A DNA stretch of 37,301 nt from Bacteroidales bacterium (lineage in GTDB: Bacteria > Bacteroidota > Bacteroidia > Bacteroidales > Paludibacteraceae). Position numbers and translations under genes: made by a program. Where the stretch lies: positions 1 to 37,301 of the forward strand of contig CAAFYY010000070.1 of the NCBI GenBank assembly GCA_900767385.1, written 5' to 3'. Of the stretch, positions 8,828 to 16,654 are shown piece by piece; the first letter of the stretch is position 1, and every line of letters begins with the position of its first letter. The notes beneath the pieces were generated by a model. It ran no database searches, was not told the origin of the DNA, and was given only the letters and a program-made list of their open reading frames with translations.

Positions 8828-9265
8828 CTATTTTACTTGTTCGAATTCTTCGGCACGGATAATCCAATTGCCTTGATCAAAGTACTGATAGAACACTGCA
8901 AGGTACTGACGACCATATTCTTCCTTCAAGACCGCATTATCGAGTCTCCAACGATAGTAATGGAAATACGCATAATTCTCGTGAACGAACCTGATCGTGT
9001 CGTTCTCAATCGTGTAAGCAAAGTTATCCGGTATGACCGTCTCGGAAGGGTTCACAGCTTCGGCAGTCAAGACACCGTCTGCACCCTTGCCGAATTTCAC
9101 ATACATTGTAAATACTACTGAATCGCTGTGGTTTTTCACCTCTTTCTTCCAGGTTGTATTGCTGAACTCGGTAGCATCGGGGGCATTCAACTCGCCACAA
9201 GACACAAAAGCGACCAAGCTCATGACAATCAAAGCGAGGAGACAAACACGTTTCTTCAACTTCAT
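8828..9265 (-). CDS. Small lipoprotein, tandem paralogue B
   Basis: 145 aa. The signal peptide MKLKKRVCLLALIVMSLVAFVSC has a lipobox-like FVSC, and the mature part begins GELNAPDA. The body aligns end to end with the lipoprotein just downstream: both share SNTTW, VKF(G)(K/R)G, PDNF.YTI.NDT, HYYRW.L and YQY. The pair arose by tandem duplication but each copy keeps its own promoter and terminator, so they could be expressed separately. The role is unknown; a lipocalin-like envelope protein is one guess from the strand pattern. Confidence 0.78.
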   Translation of the reverse strand: MKLKKRVCLLALIVMSLVAFVSCGELNAPDATEFSNTTWKKEVKNHSDSVVFTMYVKFGKGADGVLTAEAVNPSETVIPDNFAYTIENDTIRFVHENYAYFHYYRWRLDNAVLKEEYGRQYLAVFYQYFDQGNWIIRAEEFEQVK

Positions 9266-9287
9266 AATCCATAAATTTTTGTTGCGG

Positions 9288-9320
9288 CAAAGATACGCAA
9301 CATTTCTTGAAAAAGCAAAA
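9288..9320 (-). promoter_or_regulatory. Promoter of lipoprotein paralogue B
   Basis: TTTTG (9320-9316), 20 bases, TATCTTTG (9295-9288) on the minus strand. It lies about 90 bp from the adjacent 42-bp array. Confidence 0.7.
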
Positions 9321-9407
9321 CTATATGAAATAAAATCACCAGTCCGTCAAAATCATCACAATCATACTGTCACCCAAAAGCAAATTGCACCCTTTTCAAA
9401 TTACACC

Positions 9408-9730
9408 CTGCAAAACTCCCGAGGTATTTCTGCAACTTGCAGCGCGGGCTCGCAAACCGTCCGAGGCATTTCTGCAACTTGCAGCAGAGGCTCGCAAACC
9501 TCCCGAGGCATTTCTGTAAATTGCAGCGCAGGCTCGCAAAACTCCCGAGGCATTTCTGCAACTTGCAGCGCAGGCTCGTAAAACTCCCGAGGCATTTCTG
9601 CAACTTGCAGCGGGGGCTCGCAAAACTCCCGAGGCATTTCTGCACCTTGCAGCGCGGGCTCGCAAACCGTCCGAGGCATTTCTGTAATTTACAGCGCGGG
9701 CTCGCAAACCGTCCGAGGCATTTCTGCAAA
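9408..9730. repeat. 42-bp tandem array 1 with a palindrome in every unit
   Basis: Seven complete units start at 9421, 9463, 9505, 9547, 9589, 9631 and 9673, with partial units at each end (9408-9420 and 9715-9730). Spacing is exactly 42 bp throughout with no indels. Each full unit opens GAGG(C/T)ATTT, then has the palindrome CTGCAA-C-TTGCAG, a GC-rich stretch and a run ending in TCC. Units are about 60% G+C, far above the flanks. The palindrome varies: the unit at 9673 reads CTGTAA-T-TTACAG, a paired change; the one at 9505 has a single change that leaves a G:U-type pair; the one at 9631 loses one pair. Because 42 is a multiple of 3 the array opens spurious reading frames on both strands. Confidence 0.95.
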
Positions 9731-9742
9731 TGGTTTTTGCAC

Positions 9743-9778
9743 AAAAAAAACGGGAATCTTGCATTTGCAAAATTCCCG
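9743..9778 (-). terminator. Intrinsic terminator of the DUF4252 gene
   Basis: A 7-bp stem CGGGAAT/ATTCCCG (9751-9757 with 9772-9778), with inner pairing of TTGCA with TGCAA, is followed by eight T on the minus strand. The 42-bp array begins about a dozen bases beyond it. Confidence 0.85.
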
Positions 9779-9805
9779 CTTAAATGTATCGTTATGAGTT
9801 GACTA

Positions 9806-10252
9806 CTATTTCTTTTCGGTAAACTTACCAACAAATTCCATTACAGCAACTCCCTTTGGAGTGTTAGCAACGAAAAGCATCTCGCGATAAACATCACCTT
9901 TCTTTTTGGCGTAAAAAATAAGATCACCAAAATCAGTCGTTGACATTTTATACAACTCTACATATTTCTTATCGGTCTGCACGCTGGATAGAACCTCATC
10001 ACACATCGTTTTACACAACTCCTTATCACGACAGAGAACAACTACTGCACCATCAGTTCCGTCAACTGATACATCCTCAAGCAGTTCGTTCAAACCATAC
10101 TGGCTGAAAAACGCACTCAACATATCCTTGGAAATCTTGACGGTTTCCATTTTTGGATTGTCCACGTATTTGGCTACCACCTTGTTCTGAGCATTCAGGC
10201 CAAAGGTGAGCATCAGCATCAAAGCTGAAAGAACAAAAAATTTCTTCATCAT
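9806..10252 (-). CDS. DUF4252 family secreted protein
   Basis: 148 aa. The N-terminal signal peptide (MMKKFFVLSALMLMLTFGLNAQ) has a signal-peptidase-I type end, so the product is probably periplasmic. The rest matches what I know of DUF4252, a small Bacteroidota family: an N-terminal KISKDMLSAFF region, a central hydrophobic strand GAVVVLCR and a C-terminal strand pair (EMLFVANTPKGVAVMEFVGKF). Function is unknown for the family. It follows the RSH gene on the same strand but that gene has its own terminator. An AACCTTTG near 10299-10306 is one base off a -7 box and may be its promoter. Domain call is moderately secure. Confidence 0.75.
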   Translation of the reverse strand: MMKKFFVLSALMLMLTFGLNAQNKVVAKYVDNPKMETVKISKDMLSAFFSQYGLNELLEDVSVDGTDGAVVVLCRDKELCKTMCDEVLSSVQTDKKYVELYKMSTTDFGDLIFYAKKKGDVYREMLFVANTPKGVAVMEFVGKFTEKK

Positions 10253-10319
10253 TGCTGTTTGTTTTTATGTTTTCGTTCTTTTAGACTACACAAGAGTCCA
10301 AAGGTTAAATCCAAAAGAG

Positions 10320-10354
10320 AAAAAAAAGAGAAGGGAAACAGCAGCCTCCCTTCT
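10320..10354 (-). terminator. Intrinsic terminator of the RSH gene
   Basis: An 8-bp stem AGAAGGGA/TCCCTTCT (10329-10336 with 10347-10354) is followed by a T-rich tract on the minus strand. Confidence 0.8.
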
Positions 10355-10386
10355 ATGATAAGTTACCTGTCAAGCAATCTTTTTGA

Positions 10387-12630
10387 TTAGGTCGTACAGT
10401 GGACGTTTGCCACATTCTTAATCTTCAACAAACTCAAGCAGAGATTGTTTGCATCCTCACGAGAGTGGACATAGACTGTGAACGTACCTTTGAAAATGCC
10501 ATTGTCTGTGATGAAGTTGACAGAAGCAATAGCCATGCCACACTCAGTGGTAATAGTTTGTATGATTTTAATCAAAAGGCCAACTTTATCAATACCATCA
10601 ATAGTAAAGGTAGCAGGAAACGACTTCACACGGCGCGTTTCCCACTTGGCATCCATGATTCTATTGCCAAAATTCGCTTTAAGTCGTTGGGCATTTGGAC
10701 AATCACGACGATGGACAACAATATTTCCAGAATCGTCAATATAACCCAGAACCTCATCACCAGGAATAGGTTGACAACAATCTGCAAGTTTATAACTTCT
10801 ATCGATATTATCATCCGTCAAAAAGAGAGTTTTCGACTTCTTTTCTTCATCGCTCAACTTAATTGTTGAATCCTTTTTGCTATCACCAAACTGAAGTTTC
10901 CAGATTTTCACCCAACGACTCTTGCTCTCCTCTTTAAACAACACATTCTCAATGTCATCAAGAATGATTGTATGACGTCCTGCAGCAATATACAACTCAT
11001 TCATCGACGCAATCTTATAATAGGCGAGCAGTTGTTTTTGAACCTCGGTGGTGTTCTGAAGCTTCACCTTTTGCAAATGCTCCTCAACCAAGAACTTGCC
11101 CTCTTTGCTGAACATTGAAATCTGCTTACGAAGCAAGTTCTTGAGCTTGGTAACAGCCTTTTGTGTTTTGGCAATATCAAGCCACGACATCTGAGGTTGC
11201 TGATTATGCGAGGTGATGATTTCAACCTGATCGCCACTTTTCAATTCGTAGGAAATAGGTTGAAGCTTATGATCAATCTTTGCACCGATACAGTGCTGAC
11301 CGATATCCGAGTGCAGATAGAACGCAAAGTCAAGAGCCGTAGAGTGCTGCGGCAGCTTCACAATATCACCTTTTGGTGTAAACACAAAAATTTCTGTGGT
11401 ATAAAGGTTGAGTTTGAACATGTTCATAAAGTCAACCGCATTGGTATAGTTGGCATTATCCAACGACTCCTTGATACATGCAAACCAGTCGTCCAAATCA
11501 GAACCTTGGTCGCGATTACCTGTCTTATATTTCCAGTGAGCAGCAACGCCGTGTTCTGCGATATCATTCATTCGAGCGCTGCGAATCTGCACCTCTATCC
11601 AATGGCCCTCAGGACCCATCACTGTAACGTGAAGAGCTTCATAACCATTGGTTTTTGGAGTGCTGATCCAGTCACGCATACGATCAGGGTGAGCCTTGTA
11701 AGTACTGATAAGAATGCCCTTAATCACCATACAGTCGCTCACCTCATTCTCATCCGGTTTTGGTGTTACAACAATTCTCACGGCCAGAAGGTCGAAAATA
11801 TGATCAAAGCCCTCCTCAACGCTAACACCCAGTTTCTGCATTTTTTTGTAGACAGAGTACGGAGTTTTAATGCGGTAGGAGATTTCGTAGTCAAACTTAT
11901 AGGCCTTCAGTTGATGCTCAATAGGATTGATGAACTTTTGATATGCATCCTGAAGACTCCCCCTCAACGAATCAATATGATTTGTTATTATCTCATACTG
12001 AGCTGGATATTCATATTTAAAACAAAGGTTTTCCAACTCTTCCTTAATCTTGAAGAAACCGAGACGCTGAGCCAGAGGCGCATAGACATAAAGAGTCTCA
12101 CCAGTAATTTTCAACTGTTTGGCCGGAGGCATGGAGCCAAGGGTTCGCATGTTATGCAAACGGTCGGCCATCTTAATCAAGATAACTCTGACGTCTTCAG
12201 GAATTGTGAGAATCAACTTGTGGAAATTGGCTGCCTGAAGCGAATCCTTATCGCCAAAGATACCGCCTGAGATTTTTGTCAATCCCTCCACGATATTCGC
12301 TATCTTTTCACCAAAGTGCTCCTTGATATCTTCGGTAGTATAATCAGTATCTTCAACAACGTCATGAAGCAGAGCAGAGCAGATTGATGTAGAACCCAAT
12401 CCAATCTCCCGAACGACGATACGGGCAACAGCAAGCGGATGCATGATGTATGGCTCTCCCGACCTGCGACGTGTTCCCGCATGTGCCTTCTTGGCAAACT
12501 CGAACGCACGGGTAATAATCTCCACCTTCTGTTTATGAGAAGTGGAAGCATAATCTGCCAACAACGCCTGAAACTCACTCTCTACGAGTTTGTTTTCTTC
12601 TTCTTCCGACATTATTATTTTTTCACTCAT
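10387..12630 (-). CDS. Bifunctional (p)ppGpp synthetase/hydrolase, RelA/SpoT family
   Basis: 747 aa from MSEKIIMSEEEE. An upstream in-frame start at 12732 is rejected because the predicted promoter lies inside that extension. Domains in order: an HD hydrolase with MHPLAVA near residue 63 and the intact metal motif HDVVEDTD near 89, so degradation is expected; a RelA/SpoT synthetase domain with GYEALHVTVMG near 335 and EHGVAAHWKYK; a TGS domain (TEIFVFTPKGDIVKLP); a zinc-finger-like region with CCQPIPGD and RRDCPNA; and a C-terminal ACT domain. It makes and degrades the stringent-response alarmone in the cytosol, sensing uncharged tRNA on ribosomes. It is divergent from alaS. Confidence 0.95.
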   Translation of the reverse strand: MSEKIIMSEEEENKLVESEFQALLADYASTSHKQKVEIITRAFEFAKKAHAGTRRRSGEPYIMHPLAVARIVVREIGLGSTSICSALLHDVVEDTDYTTEDIKEHFGEKIANIVEGLTKISGGIFGDKDSLQAANFHKLILTIPEDVRVILIKMADRLHNMRTLGSMPPAKQLKITGETLYVYAPLAQRLGFFKIKEELENLCFKYEYPAQYEIITNHIDSLRGSLQDAYQKFINPIEHQLKAYKFDYEISYRIKTPYSVYKKMQKLGVSVEEGFDHIFDLLAVRIVVTPKPDENEVSDCMVIKGILISTYKAHPDRMRDWISTPKTNGYEALHVTVMGPEGHWIEVQIRSARMNDIAEHGVAAHWKYKTGNRDQGSDLDDWFACIKESLDNANYTNAVDFMNMFKLNLYTTEIFVFTPKGDIVKLPQHSTALDFAFYLHSDIGQHCIGAKIDHKLQPISYELKSGDQVEIITSHNQQPQMSWLDIAKTQKAVTKLKNLLRKQISMFSKEGKFLVEEHLQKVKLQNTTEVQKQLLAYYKIASMNELYIAAGRHTIILDDIENVLFKEESKSRWVKIWKLQFGDSKKDSTIKLSDEEKKSKTLFLTDDNIDRSYKLADCCQPIPGDEVLGYIDDSGNIVVHRRDCPNAQRLKANFGNRIMDAKWETRRVKSFPATFTIDGIDKVGLLIKIIQTITTECGMAIASVNFITDNGIFKGTFTVYVHSREDANNLCLSLLKIKNVANVHCTT

Positions 12631-12696
12631 TATGTATGATTTACTGATGTTTACAAGTATAGAAATAGAATCTATTTTTCTTAAAAGATTCAAATG

Positions 12697-12704
12697 CAAA
12701 GATA
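12697..12704 (-). promoter_or_regulatory. -7 box of the RSH promoter
   Basis: TATCTTTG on the minus strand, about 65 nt from the chosen ATG. A TTG lies 22 bases upstream (12729-12727), a looser spacing than usual. Confidence 0.55.
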
Positions 12705-12770
12705 CAATTTTTTTACACAAAAAGACCAACAAGAGTCAAGAAGATGACACTCGGTAATTTTCCACAAAAA

Positions 12771-12787
12771 CACTATTAAAAATAGTG
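12771..12787. promoter_or_regulatory. Perfect palindrome in the RSH/alaS divergent promoter region
   Basis: CACTATT-AAA-AATAGTG abuts the position expected for the alaS -33 element. AATAGTG recurs at 12832-12838, downstream of the alaS -7 box. It is followed by CTG and seven T, so it also looks like a terminator, but no + strand gene precedes it. A regulator-binding site is the likelier reading. Confidence 0.45.
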
Positions 12788-12817
12788 CTGTTTTTTTGAG
12801 AAAAAGTGCTATCTTTG
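12788..12817 (+). promoter_or_regulatory. Promoter of the alaS cluster
   Basis: TATCTTTG (12810-12817) with a weak CTG -33 at the right 19-base distance. It leaves a leader of about 85 nt before alaS. Confidence 0.6.
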
Positions 12818-12907
12818 CGGTTGATTTGGGAAATAGTGGATTTTGGTAGTTGCCACATCCTCTTATCCATCATCAACAAATTATAACTCGCTATTTCAAA
12901 AAGCATT

Positions 12908-15541
12908 ATGATTACTTCTAAAGAAATTCGCAAAGCGTTTTTGGACTTTTTTGAAAGCCATCAACACCAAATAGTTCCTTCTGCACCGATGGTAATCAAG
13001 GGCGACCCAACGCTTATGTTTACCAATGCAGGTATGAACCAGTTTAAAAACATTATCCTTGGTAACGACCCCATCACAGCGCCAAGAGTGGCAGACGCAC
13101 AGAAATGTCTTCGTGTCAGCGGCAAGCACAACGACCTTGAAGAGGTTGGTCACGACACCTACCACCACACTATGTTTGAGATGCTGGGCAACTGGTCGTT
13201 CGGCAACTATTTTAAAGAAGAAGCGATTGCTTTGGCATGGGAATTTCTCACAGAAGTGATGAAACTCGACAAGAGCCGCCTCTATGTGACCGTCTTCGAA
13301 GGAGCACCAGCCGAGAACCTCGAAAGAGACAACGAGGCTGCCTCATTCTGGGAGAAACACATCGCCAAAGAGAGAATCCTCAACGGCAACAAACACGACA
13401 ACTTCTGGGAAATGGGCGAGACAGGCCCTTGCGGTCCTTGCTCTGAGATCCATATCGACCTCCGTCCAGACGAAGAGCGCAAAGCCGTTGAAGGCAGCAC
13501 ACTTGTCAATAAAGACAATCCATTGGTTATCGAGATTTGGAACCTCGTGTTCATGCAGTACAACCGCAAGGCCGACCATTCTCTCGAACCACTTCCTAAT
13601 AAGGTAATCGATACCGGTATGGGTTTTGAACGTCTCTGCATGGCTGTTCAAAACAAGAAATCCAACTACGATACCGACGTGTTCCAACCTCTCATTCAGG
13701 CACTTGGTAATATCTGCCAATGCGAATACGGCAAAGACAACAAGATGGACATCGCAATGCGCGTCATTGCCGACCACATCCGCACCATCGCCTTCGCCAT
13801 CACCGACGGACAACTTCCTTCCAACGCTAAGGCTGGTTACGTCATCCGCCGTATCCTCCGCCGTGCCGTTCGCTACGGCTACACCTTCCTCGGACAACGT
13901 GAAGCTTTCATGTACCGCCTCATTCCTGCCCTTATCCAGAACATGGGCGAGGCCTATCCTGAACTGGATGCCCAGAAGGAATTGATTACAAGAGTAGTCA
14001 AAGAGGAGGAAGAGTCTTTCTTGAGAACCCTCGAGACCGGCATCAAATTGCTCGACAAGGTGATTGCCGACGCACAGGCTGCCAATGCCAAAGAGATTTC
14101 TGGTGTTGACGCCTTCACATTATATGATACCTACGGTTTCCCTGTCGATTTGACCGACCTGATTCTCCGCGAGAACAACTTGACGTTGAACTACGACGAC
14201 TTCAACACGGAGATGAAGAAGCAGAAAGACAGAGCAAGAAACGCAGCTGCTGTCACCACTGGCGACTGGGTCTATGTTAACGGCAACGAGGAAGCTGTCA
14301 CAACAGAGTTTGTGGGCTACGACACACTCAACTGCGAAGCAAGAATTCTTCGCTACAGAAGCGTTACCCAAAAGAATAAAACCTATTATCAAGTGGTGCT
14401 CGACAAGACCCCATTCTACGCAGAAATGGGTGGTCAGGTTGGTGACACTGGCGTACTCACAAGCGCAGAAAACGAATTCCAGGTTGTTGACACGAAACGC
14501 GAGAACAACCTCCCAGTTCATATGCTAACAGCACTGCCAGAACATATGATTCTCCCATTCGCAGCAGAAGTTGACAAAGAGCGCCGTTTGGCTATTGAGG
14601 CAAACCACACCGCCACCCACTTGCTCCATGCAGCACTTAGAGAGATTCTCGGCTCACACGTAGAGCAGAAGGGTTCATACGTTTCACCTACCACCTTGCG
14701 CTTCGACTTCCAACACTACGAGCGTCTCACTCCAGAGCAGATCAAACAGGTGGAACATCTCGTCAACAAGATGATCCGCAGCAACAACGTACTGGACGAA
14801 CACAGAGACATGCCTATCGACGAAGCTAAGGCTCTCGGAGCTATGGCATTGTTCGGCGAGAAATACGGCAACAAGGTGAGAGTCGTGAAGTTCGGCAACT
14901 CCATCGAACTCTGTGGTGGCACCCACGCCAGCGCAACAGGCAACATCGGACTCTTCAAAATCATTTCCGAATCATCCGTTGCAGCTGGCGTACGCCGCAT
15001 CGAGGCTGTGACAGCCGAGCAGGCAGAGTTCTTGGTTGAGTCGCTTCAGGACAATCAGAACAGCATCAAAGAGATGCTCAACAACGTTCCTGACGTGATG
15101 AACGCATTGCAGAAAGTGCTGAGCGACAACAAGGAACTTCACAAGCAAGTAGAGCAGTTCTTCGCCGACAAATCAAAAACAATGTGCGAAGAACTCATCA
15201 AACGCGCTGAGGAGAAAAACGGCGTCTATGTAGTAAGACATACTGGCAAGGAATCACCAGACATGTACAAAAACATGATTCCCATGCTGAAAGGCAAGTT
15301 CTCCGACGTTAAGTTCGTGTTGGCCGTAGGCACCGTCTACGAGAACAAACCAAACCTCATCGTATTCCTCAGCCAAGCCATGATTGACGCTGGCTTCAAC
15401 GCAGGAAAGATTGTCAAAGAGGCCGCTAAATATATCCAAGGCGGCGGTGGCGGTCCTGCATTCATGGCTACTGCCGGCGGCAAATATATCGACGGTATCG
15501 ACGAGGCGTTGGACAAAGTTATTGAAATCACAACTATCTAA
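12908..15541 (+). CDS. alaS: Alanyl-tRNA synthetase
   Basis: 877 aa, normal length. The N-terminus has the class II core (TNAGMNQFKNIILG near 38, with motif 2 and 3 regions beyond), giving ATP-dependent charging of tRNA-Ala. The editing domain has the zinc-binding HTATH motif near residue 560 and CGGTHA near 665, which removes mis-attached serine and glycine. The C-terminal domain ends with the glycine-rich GGGGGP signature. Codon use is more GC-rich than the flanking genes, typical of a highly expressed gene. It is followed 12 nt later by trpS, so the two synthetases are probably co-transcribed. Confidence 0.97.
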   Translation: MITSKEIRKAFLDFFESHQHQIVPSAPMVIKGDPTLMFTNAGMNQFKNIILGNDPITAPRVADAQKCLRVSGKHNDLEEVGHDTYHHTMFEMLGNWSFGNYFKEEAIALAWEFLTEVMKLDKSRLYVTVFEGAPAENLERDNEAASFWEKHIAKERILNGNKHDNFWEMGETGPCGPCSEIHIDLRPDEERKAVEGSTLVNKDNPLVIEIWNLVFMQYNRKADHSLEPLPNKVIDTGMGFERLCMAVQNKKSNYDTDVFQPLIQALGNICQCEYGKDNKMDIAMRVIADHIRTIAFAITDGQLPSNAKAGYVIRRILRRAVRYGYTFLGQREAFMYRLIPALIQNMGEAYPELDAQKELITRVVKEEEESFLRTLETGIKLLDKVIADAQAANAKEISGVDAFTLYDTYGFPVDLTDLILRENNLTLNYDDFNTEMKKQKDRARNAAAVTTGDWVYVNGNEEAVTTEFVGYDTLNCEARILRYRSVTQKNKTYYQVVLDKTPFYAEMGGQVGDTGVLTSAENEFQVVDTKRENNLPVHMLTALPEHMILPFAAEVDKERRLAIEANHTATHLLHAALREILGSHVEQKGSYVSPTTLRFDFQHYERLTPEQIKQVEHLVNKMIRSNNVLDEHRDMPIDEAKALGAMALFGEKYGNKVRVVKFGNSIELCGGTHASATGNIGLFKIISESSVAAGVRRIEAVTAEQAEFLVESLQDNQNSIKEMLNNVPDVMNALQKVLSDNKELHKQVEQFFADKSKTMCEELIKRAEEKNGVYVVRHTGKESPDMYKNMIPMLKGKFSDVKFVLAVGTVYENKPNLIVFLSQAMIDAGFNAGKIVKEAAKYIQGGGGGPAFMATAGGKYIDGIDEALDKVIEITTI

Positions 15542-15553
15542 TAAATAATTGAG

Positions 15554-16543
15554 ATGAAAGAAACCGTTGTTAGCGGCATTAGACCAACAGGTCATCTGCA
15601 TTTAGGCAACTATTTCGGTGCCGTCCGCAGTTTTGTAGAGATGCAAGACAACTATAATTGCATGTTCTTCATTGCTGACTGGCACTCATTGACCACACAC
15701 CCGAAACCAGAAAATATCATCGAAAGCGCGCGCACGATTCTCGCCGAGTATCTTGCTTGCGGTATCGACCCGAATAAAGCACCTATCTATATCCAGAGCC
15801 ACGTGAAAGAGGTGCTGGAGCTTTATCTCTATTTGAATATGAACGCCTATCTCGGAGAGATGGAGCGCTGCACCACCTTCAAGGAAAAAGCAAGAAAGCA
15901 ACCCGACAACGTAAATGCTGGTTTGCTGACCTATCCGACACTGATGGCCGCCGATATCTTGCTTCACAGAGCCAAGAAAGTCCCTGTCGGTAAGGATCAG
16001 GAGCAGAATATGGAGATGGCACGTCGCTTTGCCCGCCGCTTCAACCAGATCTACGGCGTGGAATTCTTCCCAGAACCTCAGTCTTTCTTCTTGACAGAGA
16101 AAGCCGTCAAGGTTCCAGGATTGGACGGCAGCGGCAAGATGGGCAAGAGCGAAGGCAACTGCATCTACCTGATTGACGACGACAAGACAATCAGCAAAAA
16201 GGTGATGAAAGCCGTTACCGATAGCGGTCCGACCGAACCAAACAGCGAGAAGCCAGAGACAATCCAAAATCTCTTCACCTTCTTGAACGTCGTTTCTTCA
16301 CCAGAGACCTATCAGTTCTTTGATGAGAAATGGAACGACTGTTCCATCCGCTACGGCGACCTGAAGAAACAGATTGCTGCTGATATCATCAATTTCACGA
16401 CACCTATTCGCGAGAAAATCACCGAATATATGGCAAACCCGAAACTTCTTGACGAGATCGCCATGGCGGGCGCAGAACAAGCAAGAAAGAGCGCTCAAGA
16501 GACCATGAGAGAAGTCAGAGAGATCATCGGATTCAAGATATAA
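15554..16543 (+). CDS. trpS: Tryptophanyl-tRNA synthetase
   Basis: 329 aa class I synthetase. The HIGH-equivalent is PTGHLHLGNY at residues 11-20 and the KMSKS-equivalent is KMGKS in SGKMGKSEGN near residue 195. It charges tRNA-Trp in the cytosol. It starts 12 nt after alaS, indicating one operon. No terminator clearly follows; a strong hairpin without a T-tract separates it from the next gene. Confidence 0.96.
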   Translation: MKETVVSGIRPTGHLHLGNYFGAVRSFVEMQDNYNCMFFIADWHSLTTHPKPENIIESARTILAEYLACGIDPNKAPIYIQSHVKEVLELYLYLNMNAYLGEMERCTTFKEKARKQPDNVNAGLLTYPTLMAADILLHRAKKVPVGKDQEQNMEMARRFARRFNQIYGVEFFPEPQSFFLTEKAVKVPGLDGSGKMGKSEGNCIYLIDDDKTISKKVMKAVTDSGPTEPNSEKPETIQNLFTFLNVVSSPETYQFFDEKWNDCSIRYGDLKKQIAADIINFTTPIREKITEYMANPKLLDEIAMAGAEQARKSAQETMREVREIIGFKI

Positions 16544-16565
16544 GTTTAGTCATAACAAACAAACT

Positions 16566-16640
16566 TGCTGAGAGAGCCTGCGAAAGGCGGCACTCACAGG
16601 CAAAGCCCGTGCATAACACCAAGTTGTTGTGCCGGGCTTT
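16566..16640 (+). promoter_or_regulatory. Structured intergenic RNA element before nif3
   Basis: Two stacked hairpins. The 5' one pairs GCCTG (16576-16580) with CAGGC (16597-16601), or alternatively GCCT with AGGC. The 3' one is long: AAAGCCCG with CGGGCTTT (16602-16609, 16633-16640) continuing through a one-base bulge into GCATAAC with GTTGTGC. It ends 14 nt before the nif3 ATG and lacks a T-tract on either strand, so it is not a standard terminator. A role in attenuation, processing or translation control is possible. Confidence 0.5.
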
Positions 16641-16654
16641 ATGCTAAAAAAGAA

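Noticed and set aside
9408..9730. CRISPR array
   Set aside because: Units are tandem and near-identical over their whole 42 bp; there are no unique spacers and no cas genes in the window. The same holds for the arrays at 24019-24356 and 31243-31556.
9033..9834. Repeat-containing proteins encoded by the 42-bp array at 9.4 kb
   Set aside because: Open frames appear on both strands and in several phases because 42 is divisible by 3. They overlap the DUF4252 terminator or lipoprotein B and have no promoter or plausible start.
12631..12732. Longer N-terminus for the RSH protein
   Set aside because: The predicted -7 box at 12697-12704 lies within the extension, and the added residues are unlike the family.
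12771..12797. Intrinsic terminator on the + strand before alaS
   Set aside because: The hairpin plus T-run looks like one, but no + strand gene lies upstream and it is located ahead of both divergent promoters.
16571..16601. TPP riboswitch suggested by CTGAGA
   Set aside because: Only this short word is present; the rest of the conserved core is missing and the downstream gene has no link to thiamine.
16565..16654. Longer N-terminus for the Nif3-like protein
   Set aside because: It would translate through the double hairpin and adds a Cys/Pro-rich stretch absent from the family; MKLIDIIKHIE is the normal start.
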